From assembly GCA_900314495.1 (NCBI GenBank), contig OMVJ01000002.1, positions 122,535 through 186,534 of the forward strand: 64,000 nt of DNA. The letters run 5' to 3'. The DNA is from an uncultured Olsenella sp. (GTDB taxonomy: Bacteria > Actinomycetota > Coriobacteriia > Coriobacteriales > Atopobiaceae). Positions within the stretch are counted from its first letter, which is position 1. The number at the start of each line of letters is the position of its first letter. Shown here in pieces: positions 25,451 through 33,709 of this stretch. The notes under the pieces are model-generated. The model was not told the DNA's origin. It saw only the letters and a program-made list of their open reading frames with translations, and made no database searches. The position numbers and the translations under genes were made by a program.

Positions 25451-26197
25451 CTAGCCCTCCTCGACCTTGCCAGAGAGCAGGCGGTCCACCATCACCTTGT
25501 TGGCGGCAAGCTCCACCGCGTCGTCCAGCGGGTCAAGCGCCCCGTCGCCGTACCTGCGCTCCATCGCGCGGGAGAGCAGGTAGTCCGCCACGCCGGGATT
25601 CTTGGGCAGCAGGGGCCCGTGCACGTAGGTGCCCACCACGTTCTTGTAGAGGCAGCCCTCGTAGCCCGTCACGCCGTCGTTGCCGCGACCGTAGACCACC
25701 TTGCCAAGGGGCTCCACGCCCTCGCCCAGGTGCGTGCGGCCGCCGTGGTTCTCGTACCCCACTATGGGCTGCGGGGAGATGCGGCTCTCCACGACCACGT
25801 TGCCGATTATGCGCGGCGTGCCGCGGTCGGTGTAGAGGTCCACCAGCTCGAGGCCGGGCACGCGCTCGTCGCCCATGAGGTAGGACTCGCCCAGCAGCTG
25901 ATAGCCACCGCACACGGCACCAACCACGCCGCCGTCCTCCACGAAGGCCTTGAGCTCGGCCTTCTCCTGCAGCAGGAAGTCGCACACGATCTTCTGCTCG
26001 CGGTCGGACCCGCCGCCTATGAAGGCTATGTCCACGTCACGGAAGCTGGGGGTGTCGCCCACGTGCACTTCGTACACGTCGGGCGTGATGCCGCGCCACT
26101 CCAGGCGCTTGCGCAGGCAGAGTATGTTGCCGGAGTCCCCGTACAGGTTCAGCAGCTCGGGGTACAGGTGCGCTATGCGCAGGGACCTGCTAGTCAT
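25451..26197 (-). CDS. gatD: Lipid II isoglutaminyl synthase glutaminase subunit GatD
   Basis: CobB/CobQ-type class I glutamine amidotransferase that supplies ammonia to MurT for amidating D-Glu of lipid II. 248 residues from the ATG at 26197, which overlaps the murT stop by 8 nt and has GGGGGAG upstream. The nucleophile Cys96 is in GGVVGAVCGGYQLLG and the catalytic His193 in GTYVHGPLLPKNP. The opening LRIAHLYPELLNLYGDSGN is characteristic of GatD. Named as in Staphylococcus; unrelated to the tRNA enzyme GatD of archaea. Confidence 0.94.
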   Translation of the reverse strand: MTSRSLRIAHLYPELLNLYGDSGNILCLRKRLEWRGITPDVYEVHVGDTPSFRDVDIAFIGGGSDREQKIVCDFLLQEKAELKAFVEDGGVVGAVCGGYQLLGESYLMGDERVPGLELVDLYTDRGTPRIIGNVVVESRISPQPIVGYENHGGRTHLGEGVEPLGKVVYGRGNDGVTGYEGCLYKNVVGTYVHGPLLPKNPGVADYLLSRAMERRYGDGALDPLDDAVELAANKVMVDRLLSGKVEEG

Positions 26198-27542
26198 GGC
26201 GCTCCCCCATTCCCTCAAGCTCCGCCTTGGCAGGCCAGAGCGCAGAGTAGTTCGTGAGCACGTACAGCGGCCGGTCCGCCGGAAGGTCCGCAATGCGGCC
26301 AAGCACCTCCGCCACCGTCTGGGCGGTCGCGGCCTGCACGCCGGCATACTTCAGGCGAACCTGGACGTCGTTCGCACGGGTGCCGCCCGCCACCACGCGC
26401 AGCTCGCTCCCCAGGTTCAGCCGCTCGAAGTCCACGTCCCAGATCCAGGAGATGTCCTTGCCGTCGTTGAAGTTGTCGTTTATGACAAGGAAGGCTGCCT
26501 TGGGGCGGTCGTCCTGCAGCAAAAGAGAGATGTTCTGGTTGAAGCCCGTGGGGTTCTTGGCCAGGTTGAGAACGACCTCACGGCCGTTCACCGTGAAGTG
26601 CTGCAGGCGGCCGTTCTCCGGGTGGTAGCCGTCCAGCACGCGCTGGAAGGCGGGCCCGTCGCAGCCTGCCAGGGATGCCGCCGCGAAGGCGGCCAGCAGG
26701 TTGTACACCATGTACACGCCACCGAAGCCCGCGGTCAGGTGTACCGTGCCGTCGATTCCCTGACCCGCGACGTCGAACTCCACGCCCACGCGGTTTACCT
26801 TCACGCCCGTTGCGGTGAAGTCCAGCGCGGGATGATCGAAGTCCCCCTTGGGACAGCGGAAGTGGCCCAGCTGGGCGTAGGCGCGGTAGTCGTACTCAAG
26901 CTCCGCGCCGCACACCTGGCAGAAGGCCCCCTCCGGCACACGGTCCGGCGGCAAACGAAGGTCCTCACCTATGCCGAAGGTGAGCACGCGGTTGCCTTGG
27001 CGCTGCGCGCGCAACGCAACGCCCATGCTTATGGGGTCGTCGCCACACACCAGAAGCGTCGTCTGGGGCGAAGCCTTGAGGGCGGCGGCGATTGTGTCCT
27101 GGACGCGGTCAATCTCACCCGCGCGGTCCAGCTGGTCTCGGAACAGGTTCAGGAGCACCAGGTAGCGCGGCCGAAGGCCCGGCAGGATGTTCACGGTGGA
27201 GAGCTCGTCCGCCTCCATTACCGCCCAGTCGCAGCCACTGCCGGGAAGCATGGCAGCAGCCACGCCGGCTGCCATGTTGGCGCCCTCGCGGTTGCACAGC
27301 ACCCGCTTGCCCGTGGCCTCTATGGCAGACGCCAGCACGTTGTTGGTGGTCGTCTTGCCGTTGGTTCCGCACACCACGATGGAGCCCTCGCGCACCTTGG
27401 GCGCGAGGTCACCGATGATGCCCCCGTCCAGCGCCAACGCCACGCGGCCGGGCAACTGGGAGGCAGACCTGTGCAGCACGTCGTGCAGGCCCCAGTGCGT
27501 GAGCCTCCCCAGGCCGACGGCGAGCGCGGAGCGGACTCCCAT
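26190..27542 (-). CDS. murT: Lipid II isoglutaminyl synthase ligase subunit MurT
   Basis: Mur-ligase-like ATPase (with DUF1727 C-terminus) that activates the D-Glu carboxylate of lipid II for amidation with GatD ammonia. 450 residues. P-loop GTNGKTT is at 59-65, followed by NREGANMAAGVAAAML. The middle domain bears the MurT-specific Cys ribbon (FCQVCG and HFRCPKG). The C-terminal domain has the NLAKNPTGFNQNI and INDNFNDGKDISWIWDVDF patterns. It starts 2 nt after the Asp23-family gene. The pair implies peptidoglycan with D-isoglutamine. Confidence 0.95.
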   Translation of the reverse strand: MGVRSALAVGLGRLTHWGLHDVLHRSASQLPGRVALALDGGIIGDLAPKVREGSIVVCGTNGKTTTNNVLASAIEATGKRVLCNREGANMAAGVAAAMLPGSGCDWAVMEADELSTVNILPGLRPRYLVLLNLFRDQLDRAGEIDRVQDTIAAALKASPQTTLLVCGDDPISMGVALRAQRQGNRVLTFGIGEDLRLPPDRVPEGAFCQVCGAELEYDYRAYAQLGHFRCPKGDFDHPALDFTATGVKVNRVGVEFDVAGQGIDGTVHLTAGFGGVYMVYNLLAAFAAASLAGCDGPAFQRVLDGYHPENGRLQHFTVNGREVVLNLAKNPTGFNQNISLLLQDDRPKAAFLVINDNFNDGKDISWIWDVDFERLNLGSELRVVAGGTRANDVQVRLKYAGVQAATAQTVAEVLGRIADLPADRPLYVLTNYSALWPAKAELEGMGERHD

Positions 27543-27544
27543 GT

Positions 27545-28093
27545 CTACTCAGCCTCCGGCGCGGGCTCCGTGGGCTCCTCCGCCGCGGCTGCGGGTGCTT
27601 CGGCAGCGGGCGCCTCCTCGGGCTGCGCCTCCTCGGCCTGCGGCTTGGGCAGGTACTCCTCGGGCGTGAGCACGTCCTCTATGCGCAGGTTGACACCGGC
27701 GACCTCAAGGCCGGTCATCCCGTTGATCTGCTTCACAACGGTCTTCTTCACGTCCTCGAAGACCTGCGGCGCATAGGCGCCATACGCCATGAGTATGGAG
27801 ATGTTCACGCGCACGGAGCTGTCCGGCGTCACCTCCACGCTCACGCCCTTGCGCGGGTCGGCGCTGCCGAAGGTCTCCTGCACGCGGTTGAACCAGCCGC
27901 CCTTCATGCCCACGACACCCGGCACGTCACGCATGGCGATAGCCACGATCTTCTCGATCACGCCGTTGGAGAACGTCAGGGAGTCCTCGCTGTCCAGGTC
28001 CTCCTCGGCAACGATGTCCTGGGAGGCGTCAACCCCCTCCTCGGGCTCCTCCGGGGCGACGGTCGTCTTCTCGTCCTCGGTGCTATTGCTCAT
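27545..28093 (-). CDS. Asp23/Gls24 family envelope stress protein
   Basis: 182 residues with an acidic N-terminal extension, a central Asp23 domain (SNGVIEKIVAIAMRDVPGVVG to VVKQINGMTGLEVAGVNLRI, about residues 40-145), and an Ala/Glu/Pro-rich tail (EEAPAAEAPAAAAEE). In Staphylococcus, Asp23 is tethered at the membrane by AmaP and its loss induces the cell-wall stress response. The order amaP-DUF2273-asp23 is the same here. Confidence 0.9.
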   Translation of the reverse strand: MSNSTEDEKTTVAPEEPEEGVDASQDIVAEEDLDSEDSLTFSNGVIEKIVAIAMRDVPGVVGMKGGWFNRVQETFGSADPRKGVSVEVTPDSSVRVNISILMAYGAYAPQVFEDVKKTVVKQINGMTGLEVAGVNLRIEDVLTPEEYLPKPQAEEAQPEEAPAAEAPAAAAEEPTEPAPEAE

Positions 28094-28137
28094 GATGTTC
28101 CCTCCCGCGCTGTGCGCTGCCTTGTCTTTGCTGCCGT

Positions 28138-28512
28138 TTAGCTGCGATTGTCATTGAAGAGCTTGCTCACGGCCCTCCAGATCTTTGGGTCACCGTCCAG
28201 GTACTGGCCAAACGAGACGCCGACCGTAACCAGAATGGCCACGAAGAGCGTTTGCCAGAACCCGACGACGAATATCAGGATAGCGGCTACGAAGCCAACG
28301 ATGCCCCACAGCACCGCATTCTCGTGGCCGGGGAAGGTCCTCCGGAGCCACGCGCGAGTCGCGTTGGCGGAGCCAGAGAGGGACCTCCGGCCCTGCTCGG
28401 ACGGCTCCTCAGGCTCAGGCGCCGCCGTTGGTTCCTCCTCGGGCTGGGCAGAGCCCGTCTCCACCGTTGCCTTTGGCGCCTTGCCGGAGGCCTTCTTGTC
28501 TTTCTCGAACAT
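28138..28512 (-). CDS. DUF2273-type small membrane protein
   Basis: 124 residues. A charged Pro/Glu-rich N-terminus of about 70 residues precedes two membrane helices (AVLWGIVGFVAAILIFVVGF and TLFVAILVTVGVSFGQYLDG), matching DUF2273 proteins that accompany Asp23 and AmaP. The usual family is about 60 residues, so the N-terminal half is an extension. It starts 3 nt after amaP. Confidence 0.82.
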   Translation of the reverse strand: MFEKDKKASGKAPKATVETGSAQPEEEPTAAPEPEEPSEQGRRSLSGSANATRAWLRRTFPGHENAVLWGIVGFVAAILIFVVGFWQTLFVAILVTVGVSFGQYLDGDPKIWRAVSKLFNDNRS

Positions 28513-28515
28513 GGG

Positions 28516-29367
28516 CTACTCCTCCTGGGCGTTTGTGGTCGCGGGCGTGTGGTCCTCTTCCGGCGGCAGGGCGTCCGGCGCGGTAACGTCCGCCGCGGGC
28601 TCCTGCGCCTCCCCGGCCTCCGTCTGCGGGGCCGGCTCCCCTTGCGGGGTGGCTTCCGTGGCAGCCTCGCCGTCTGGCACCGAAACGTCTTCCTCGTGCC
28701 TGGAGAAGGAGCTCATGGGCACGGTGATGCCCGTCTCCGGTGCGGAGTCCGGCAGCTGGGTGGCCTCGGGCGAACCTGCCGTCTGGCCGTCCTCAGAGGC
28801 ATACGGGCTCACGTAGGGTGCGGAATACGTAATGTCCCCCTCCGCCTCCTGGGGCTGTTCAGCGTCCGTGAACTCCAGGCTCACGCTCTCCAGCTTGTCT
28901 CCGCAGATCTTGGCAAGGCCGTCCCGAAGCTCACGGTGCAGGCCCTCGCCCACCTGGACAACGTCCACGGGGCGCTTGGGCGTCACCTTCACCGTCACGC
29001 GGATGTGACCCCGCTTCTTGGCGTTGACGCGCACGCTGGAGGCCACGAGCGTGCCGTCGTCCTCCACAATGTGCTCCGTCTGGGAGGCGATTGCGGCGCG
29101 CGTGACGGTGATGATGCCGCCGTCCAGCCTGGAGATGATCACGCTCTTGGGATTCCTGGGCGAGAAGAGGGAGCGGAGCAGCTCAACGAGGCAGCCCACG
29201 CCCGCCACGCACACGCAGCCCTCCAACGCGTAGAAGTACCACTCCGTGTAGATGAGCGCGCGGGCCTCCTCCTGGTAGGGGCCAACCCATGGCAGGCAGA
29301 GGGCAACCAGCGCCAAGAGCCCGGCGAGGCCAAACAGAAAGAGACAGAGCCGCCTGAACCAATTCAT
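28516..29367 (-). CDS. amaP: Alkaline shock response membrane anchor AmaP
   Basis: 283 residues from the ATG at 29367, chosen because GAGGAGG lies 6 nt upstream and the first helix begins at once. Two membrane helices (about residues 8-28 and 40-58) are followed by the AmaP/Asp23-like soluble part (GGIITVTRAAIASQTEHIVE, IRVTVKVTPKRPVDVV). The C-terminal 100 residues are acidic and low in complexity. Recruits Asp23 to the membrane in known systems. First gene of the operon that continues to murT/gatD and the acyltransferase. Confidence 0.85.
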   Translation of the reverse strand: MNWFRRLCLFLFGLAGLLALVALCLPWVGPYQEEARALIYTEWYFYALEGCVCVAGVGCLVELLRSLFSPRNPKSVIISRLDGGIITVTRAAIASQTEHIVEDDGTLVASSVRVNAKKRGHIRVTVKVTPKRPVDVVQVGEGLHRELRDGLAKICGDKLESVSLEFTDAEQPQEAEGDITYSAPYVSPYASEDGQTAGSPEATQLPDSAPETGITVPMSSFSRHEEDVSVPDGEAATEATPQGEPAPQTEAGEAQEPAADVTAPDALPPEEDHTPATTNAQEE

Positions 29368-29413
29368 ACGTGTCCTCCTCACGCGCGCACCCGAAAGCGC
29401 AAGCATGTAAAGG

Positions 29414-29441
29414 AGGATACCCCTAGCGCGCGACCGTCATA
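29414..29441 (-). promoter_or_regulatory. Candidate promoter of the amaP operon (TATGAC-16-TATCCT)
   Basis: Minus-strand TATCCT preceded by GGGG, 16 nt after TATGAC, 46 nt before the amaP start. The GGGTAT string also resembles SigB/SigF -10 elements of Gram-positives, which would suit an alkaline-shock operon, but the -35 is not convincing. Confidence 0.35.
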
Positions 29442-29449
29442 CAAGAAAT

Positions 29450-29485
29450 GGCCCGCGGCATCCCCCAAAGGCGATGCTGCGGGCC
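29450..29485 (-). terminator. Terminator of the LCP gene
   Basis: 13 bp stem with one mismatch (GGCCCGC.GCATC arms), 10 nt loop, followed on the minus strand by ATTTCTTGT. Lies 65 nt after the LCP stop and just upstream of the amaP promoter. Confidence 0.7.
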
Positions 29486-29549
29486 AAGGGCCGATTCCCC
29501 ATGCAGCCGGTACGCCCCAGGCGCCCCCGCCAAGGACGTTCGGTGGCAT

Positions 29550-30920
29550 CTAGCTGGCGTTACCCTCAGGCTGGGAGGACGGGTCCTGCCCGGAGTTCAC
29601 AACCCCCATGAACTCCTTAACCTCCGCGTCGTCCGCGACCACGTAGCTGATGCCGTCAATGTTCTGGGCCTCGGAGGGCACCGAGCAGCTGTACACCGTG
29701 GAGCCGAGCCCTAGGCGCGCGCCCAGCGGCATTATCTGGTACATCTTCATGTCTGTGCTCAGCACGTCACCCATGACCTGGAGCGCAGAGCCCAGCGCAG
29801 ACGGCGACGAGAGCATCTTCTTCACGACCGCCTGAATGAGCACCTGCTGGTCGGCCTGGCGCTGGAAGTCGCCCAGCGCGAAGCCGTGCCGCGCGCGCGA
29901 GAAGAGCAGCGCCGTCTGACCGTCCATGTGCTGCACGCCGGCGTCCATGACGAGCCCAGTGTAGTTGGGGTCGTTCACGGCAACGGGAACGTCCACGTCC
30001 ACGCCGCCGATGGCGTCCACCAGCGTGGACACGCCGTCGAACTTCACCAGCGCCACGTGCGAGACGGTCACCCCGAACTCCCGGCTAACGGCCTCCACCG
30101 CACCGCTGGCCCCGCCAAAGGCGTAGGCCGCGTTGATCTTCTGCGTGCCCTGCCCCGGCAGCTCCACCTTGAGGTCGCGCGGTATGGAGACCATGGTGAC
30201 CTTGCCCGCAAGGGGGTCTATCCTTGCCAGAATCATGGTGTCCGTGCGCGAGACGGTGTCCCCCTCGCGGGCGTCCGAGCCAAGGACGAGCACGTAGTAC
30301 GGGGTGCCAGGGAACGTCCAGCCAAGGTCTTGCGAGAGGCCCTCGGACTCCTCCTGGCTGAACGCGATGCTGGCGTCTATGGGACCGAACACCACGGCAT
30401 ACACACCCACCAGGACCGCGATCACGACGAGCAGAACGATCAGGCACCGATGCCTCTTGCGCGGCCCCCTCTGACGGCCGGGCCGCTGGCCGCCCTGGCC
30501 CTCCGGGGCGCCGGTTGCCCTGCGCCTGCCCCACATGCGCCGCTTGCCGGAAAGGGCGTCGTCGTACTGGTAGTCGTAGCCGCCACCTTCGTACTGGTAG
30601 TCGTAGCCGTCAGAGCCATAGGTGCCGTAGCCCGCGTCGTTGTAACCCTGCTGGGCGGGGTCCGAGCCTGGGCCGTAGCTGTAGCCCTGGTCCTGGTAGT
30701 CGGAGTATGCGCCGGCCGACGAGTAGCCCGCATTGGGGGCTTCGTAACCGTCCGAGCCCGCGTAGTCTCCCCCATACACGAAGTCGTCCTGGTTGGGGTC
30801 GTATCCAAAGCCGTCGTCCAGTGGCTGCCCGTACTGGTCGTACTGCTGGGCGCCCGCCACCCGTGACGCACGGTCACCCGAGCCTGCGCCGCCGTTGGGC
30901 TGGTAGTCACTTCTCGCCAT
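29550..30920 (-). CDS. LytR-CpsA-Psr (LCP) family protein
   Basis: Envelope enzyme family that transfers glycopolymers from lipid carriers to peptidoglycan. 456 residues. The first 120 residues are a low-complexity Tyr/Gly/Asp/Ser segment, then a basic stretch, one membrane helix at about 159-178, and the LCP catalytic domain (about 205-365): LVLGSDAREGDTVSRTDTM and SIPRDLKVELPG carry the Asp and Arg residues that bind the pyrophosphate, and LLFSRARHGFALGDFQRQ the second Arg set. The long aromatic cytoplasmic N-terminus is unusual. Confidence 0.92.
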   Translation of the reverse strand: MARSDYQPNGGAGSGDRASRVAGAQQYDQYGQPLDDGFGYDPNQDDFVYGGDYAGSDGYEAPNAGYSSAGAYSDYQDQGYSYGPGSDPAQQGYNDAGYGTYGSDGYDYQYEGGGYDYQYDDALSGKRRMWGRRRATGAPEGQGGQRPGRQRGPRKRHRCLIVLLVVIAVLVGVYAVVFGPIDASIAFSQEESEGLSQDLGWTFPGTPYYVLVLGSDAREGDTVSRTDTMILARIDPLAGKVTMVSIPRDLKVELPGQGTQKINAAYAFGGASGAVEAVSREFGVTVSHVALVKFDGVSTLVDAIGGVDVDVPVAVNDPNYTGLVMDAGVQHMDGQTALLFSRARHGFALGDFQRQADQQVLIQAVVKKMLSSPSALGSALQVMGDVLSTDMKMYQIMPLGARLGLGSTVYSCSVPSEAQNIDGISYVVADDAEVKEFMGVVNSGQDPSSQPEGNAS

Positions 30921-31069
30921 GGTGGAATCTCACCCGTCTGCGTTTGTGGTCCGATTGGGAAAAGCTCTAGCCGAAGCGCACCCATTGTAAGGCCCGCGTC
31001 ACCCGCACGCCGCACATCCACAGAAAGCACCGCCCGGACATGCCCCCGCTGGCCGCCGGCCGGCAGGCA

Positions 31070-32086
31070 CTATTCGTCCACGGCCTTCCCATGCCACATG
31101 CCGCACCTGCGCATGAGGCGCGCGTGGGCGTTGAGGTACGCCGCCTCCACCCGGTCGCCCAGGGCGGACGTCCACAGGTTCACCAGCCCGCCGCGCACGC
31201 AGGCGGCCAGGGTGTCCACCGCCAGGAAGGCGGTCAGCGCCGCCAGGACCACCTTCTGCGCGTTCCAGGCCGGCATGGGCACCACAAGCGCGGCCAGCCA
31301 CAGCACCGCCGGCGCCATGAGCACCGCCCACACCTGGTCTGACAGGAGCTTGTGGAGCGCGCACGCGTACGAGGAGGTGTTGGGGCGAAGGTCGTAGTAG
31401 GTGCCCGTGACCCACGAGACGCCGTCGTTTGCCAGCTCGCGCACGAAGGCCGAGACGTTCCCGGCAAGGACCTCGTACACCACCAGGTAGGTTGGGTACA
31501 CCAGGCCGGCAACCAGCCGAGCCCACCCCATCAGGCCACCGTCCAGCGGGTAGGCGGCCTGGTTCTGCGGAAGCAGGGGGAACGTCCTCCACCACAGGAG
31601 CGCAAACAGCGCGACGAAGGCGATGCGGGGCACGTACCTGCCCAGAAGGACGGTGCGCACGTTCACGGGCACCCGCTGCGGGGCCGGCGCGTCCTCCTCG
31701 TCCTGGGCGAAGTTCCAGAAGTCCTCGTCGCTGACGGAGGCGTAGTCCGCGTAGGCGGGCTCCGGCTGCGGCTGCGTGCGGAAGTGCTTGCCCCTGGGGC
31801 GAACCCCGCTGCGCCAGTCCACGTCCGTGAAGCCGGACTCGATGGAGGTGCCCAGGGGGCTGCGGGACATGACCACGGATGGGTCCTCCACGAAGAAGCC
31901 CCTCAGGTACTCGTAGGCCCGGTTGATGTCCGACATGCGCTCCTGCGCCTCGCTCGCGGTGTGGCCGTGACGCTCCGCCACGTCGGGGTGGTACTCCCGC
32001 GTGAGGGCGGTGTAGCTGTGCCGCAGGTCGGCATTGGTGTAGCGCTGGGGCAGGTCCAGAATCGCCTCCGCGCTGGTCTTTGTCAT
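31070..32086 (-). CDS. J-domain (DnaJ-like) membrane protein
   Basis: 338 residues from ATG 32086; GTGs at 32098 and 32110 are alternatives, and none has a strong ribosome site. An N-terminal J-domain (about residues 8-66) contains the HPD motif in TREYHPDVAERHG that stimulates Hsp70 ATPase. A linker follows, then four or five membrane helices (from about 155) with a Trp-rich start. The anchored J-domain should recruit DnaK to the membrane. It follows the SecB-fold-like gene by about 30 nt, so the two may be co-expressed. Confidence 0.82.
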   Translation of the reverse strand: MTKTSAEAILDLPQRYTNADLRHSYTALTREYHPDVAERHGHTASEAQERMSDINRAYEYLRGFFVEDPSVVMSRSPLGTSIESGFTDVDWRSGVRPRGKHFRTQPQPEPAYADYASVSDEDFWNFAQDEEDAPAPQRVPVNVRTVLLGRYVPRIAFVALFALLWWRTFPLLPQNQAAYPLDGGLMGWARLVAGLVYPTYLVVYEVLAGNVSAFVRELANDGVSWVTGTYYDLRPNTSSYACALHKLLSDQVWAVLMAPAVLWLAALVVPMPAWNAQKVVLAALTAFLAVDTLAACVRGGLVNLWTSALGDRVEAAYLNAHARLMRRCGMWHGKAVDE

Positions 32087-32119
32087 GTCAGAGCTCACGC
32101 CAGAACCCACCGCCCGGCG

Positions 32120-32617
32120 CTATATCTGCGGCAGCCGGGACGCCAGGTCGGAGCTGCCGGTGCTGGTCTCGCCCGCCTCGTCTATCTTGCGCAGGACCTG
32201 CGCCACGTCCACGTTGGGCAGCTCGAAGTGGCCCATGGGAGAGAGCTTGGCCTTCTCGGAAATGCGGGTGCGCGCGAAGGCGTAGGCGGCGCTCACGGCG
32301 TCCAGTCTCAGCTGGCGGTGGGCAACCTCCTCCTTCACGCCCTGCTTGCCCATGACGGCAAGAACGGTGCACGTGACGGTGGCCTGCATGCGCGCCACGC
32401 GCGACTTGGGCTCCCCCAGGATGATCCCCGTGTTCACCAGCGTCTGCGCGATGTAGATTCCCTGCTCGTCGTCCTTGTCGTAGTGGGTCTCTGGGTTGGA
32501 GAGGTCTATGTCCGCCTGCAGCACCTCCTGCGGTGGCTCCGCGCTCACGTGGAAGGTCTCCTCCAGAAGTGTCACGTCCACGATGCTTGCCTGGCTGAGG
32601 CAACCCTTGGTATCCAT
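32120..32617 (-). CDS. Protein of unknown function, possible SecB-like fold
   Basis: 165 residues from the ATG at 32617 (GAGGG 11 nt upstream). No clear family. The layout of beta-rich N-terminal strands, an alternating TVTCTVLAVMGKQGVKEE strand, and a helix followed by a Leu-Pro turn (AYAFARTRISEKAKLSP, then HFELPNVDV) resembles SecB and SecB-like chaperones. This is a weak fold-level impression only. Its neighbour encodes a J-domain protein, which makes a chaperone role plausible but unproven. Confidence 0.6.
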   Translation of the reverse strand: MDTKGCLSQASIVDVTLLEETFHVSAEPPQEVLQADIDLSNPETHYDKDDEQGIYIAQTLVNTGIILGEPKSRVARMQATVTCTVLAVMGKQGVKEEVAHRQLRLDAVSAAYAFARTRISEKAKLSPMGHFELPNVDVAQVLRKIDEAGETSTGSSDLASRLPQI

Positions 32618-32716
32618 GTGCACCCAATCCCTCGAACGGCCGAAACGCGCCCGCATGCCGCAAGCGACACGCGGGCGCCCTATGTTCCAACAGCCAGTGT
32701 AACCCCGGAAACGCCT

Positions 32717-33709
32717 TTACACGAACAGTCCAACGATTGTGGCGACCGCGGCTCCCAGCAGCATGGTGGCCGGCAGCGTCACGAACCAGGCGCGAACGAT
32801 GCTCTTGGCCACACCCCAGTGCACCTTGCGCACGCCCTTGGCGGCGCCGCTGCCCATGACCGCGGTGGTGATGACCTGCGTGGTAGAGACGGGCGCCCCG
32901 AGCGCCGTCATGATCTGGATGGCTATTGCGGAGGAGGTCTCGGACACGAAGCCCATAACGGGCTCCAGCTTGGTCACGTTGCCGCCGACGGTCTTCATGA
33001 TGCGCTGGCCACCGATGGAAGTCCCCAGCGCCATGGTGGTGGCGCAGAAGAGCTTTACCCACAGCGGGATGTTGGAGCCTGCCGGCAGCATTCCCGCGCC
33101 GATGAGGGCCATGGTGATGATGCCCATGGTCTTCTGCGCGTCGTTGGAGCCGTGGCTGAAGGCCATGAACATGCTGGAGGCGATCTGCATCTTGTGGAAG
33201 GTGGCGTTGGCGTTGTGGTGGCTCCAGTTGGCGAAGAGCTCGAAGACCACGTTCATGAGCCCGTAGCCCAGCACCAGGCCGATGAGGGGCGAGGTGAACA
33301 GCGGGATGACCACCTTCTGCAGCACGCCCGCCCAGATGACGTGCTCGAACCCGTGCGTGAAGACGATGGTCGCGCCGATGAGCGAGCCGATGAGGGCGTG
33401 GCTGGAGCTTGAGGGAATGGCCCGCCACCAGGTGAAGAGGTCCCAGAGAATGGCCCCGGCGAGCGCCGCCAGGATCACGTAGAGGTCCAGGCTCACGTTC
33501 ACCAGTCCGTGCGCTATGGTCATGGCGACGCCCTCGTGGGTGAGGGCGCCGAGGAAGTTCATTCCCGCACTCATGAGCACGGCCACGCGCGGCGGGAGCG
33601 CGCGGGTGTACACCGTGGTGGCAATGGCGTTCGCCGTGTCGTGGAAGCCGTTTATGAACTCGAAGGCGAACGCGCACACCAGCACGCCAACAAGGAAGCC
33701 GTTAGGCAT
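32717..33709 (-). CDS. pit: PiT-family inorganic phosphate transporter
   Basis: Low-affinity phosphate permease driven by cations. 330 residues with about ten helices and both copies of the PiT signature: GFHDTANAIATTVYTRALPP near the start and FSHGSNDAQKTMGI in the second half. It overlaps the upstream DUF47 gene by 8 nt. DUF47-Pit pairs are common, and the DUF47 protein is thought to regulate uptake. Placed behind the Pho-box-like array at 34412. Confidence 0.94.
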   Translation of the reverse strand: MPNGFLVGVLVCAFAFEFINGFHDTANAIATTVYTRALPPRVAVLMSAGMNFLGALTHEGVAMTIAHGLVNVSLDLYVILAALAGAILWDLFTWWRAIPSSSSHALIGSLIGATIVFTHGFEHVIWAGVLQKVVIPLFTSPLIGLVLGYGLMNVVFELFANWSHHNANATFHKMQIASSMFMAFSHGSNDAQKTMGIITMALIGAGMLPAGSNIPLWVKLFCATTMALGTSIGGQRIMKTVGGNVTKLEPVMGFVSETSSAIAIQIMTALGAPVSTTQVITTAVMGSGAAKGVRKVHWGVAKSIVRAWFVTLPATMLLGAAVATIVGLFV

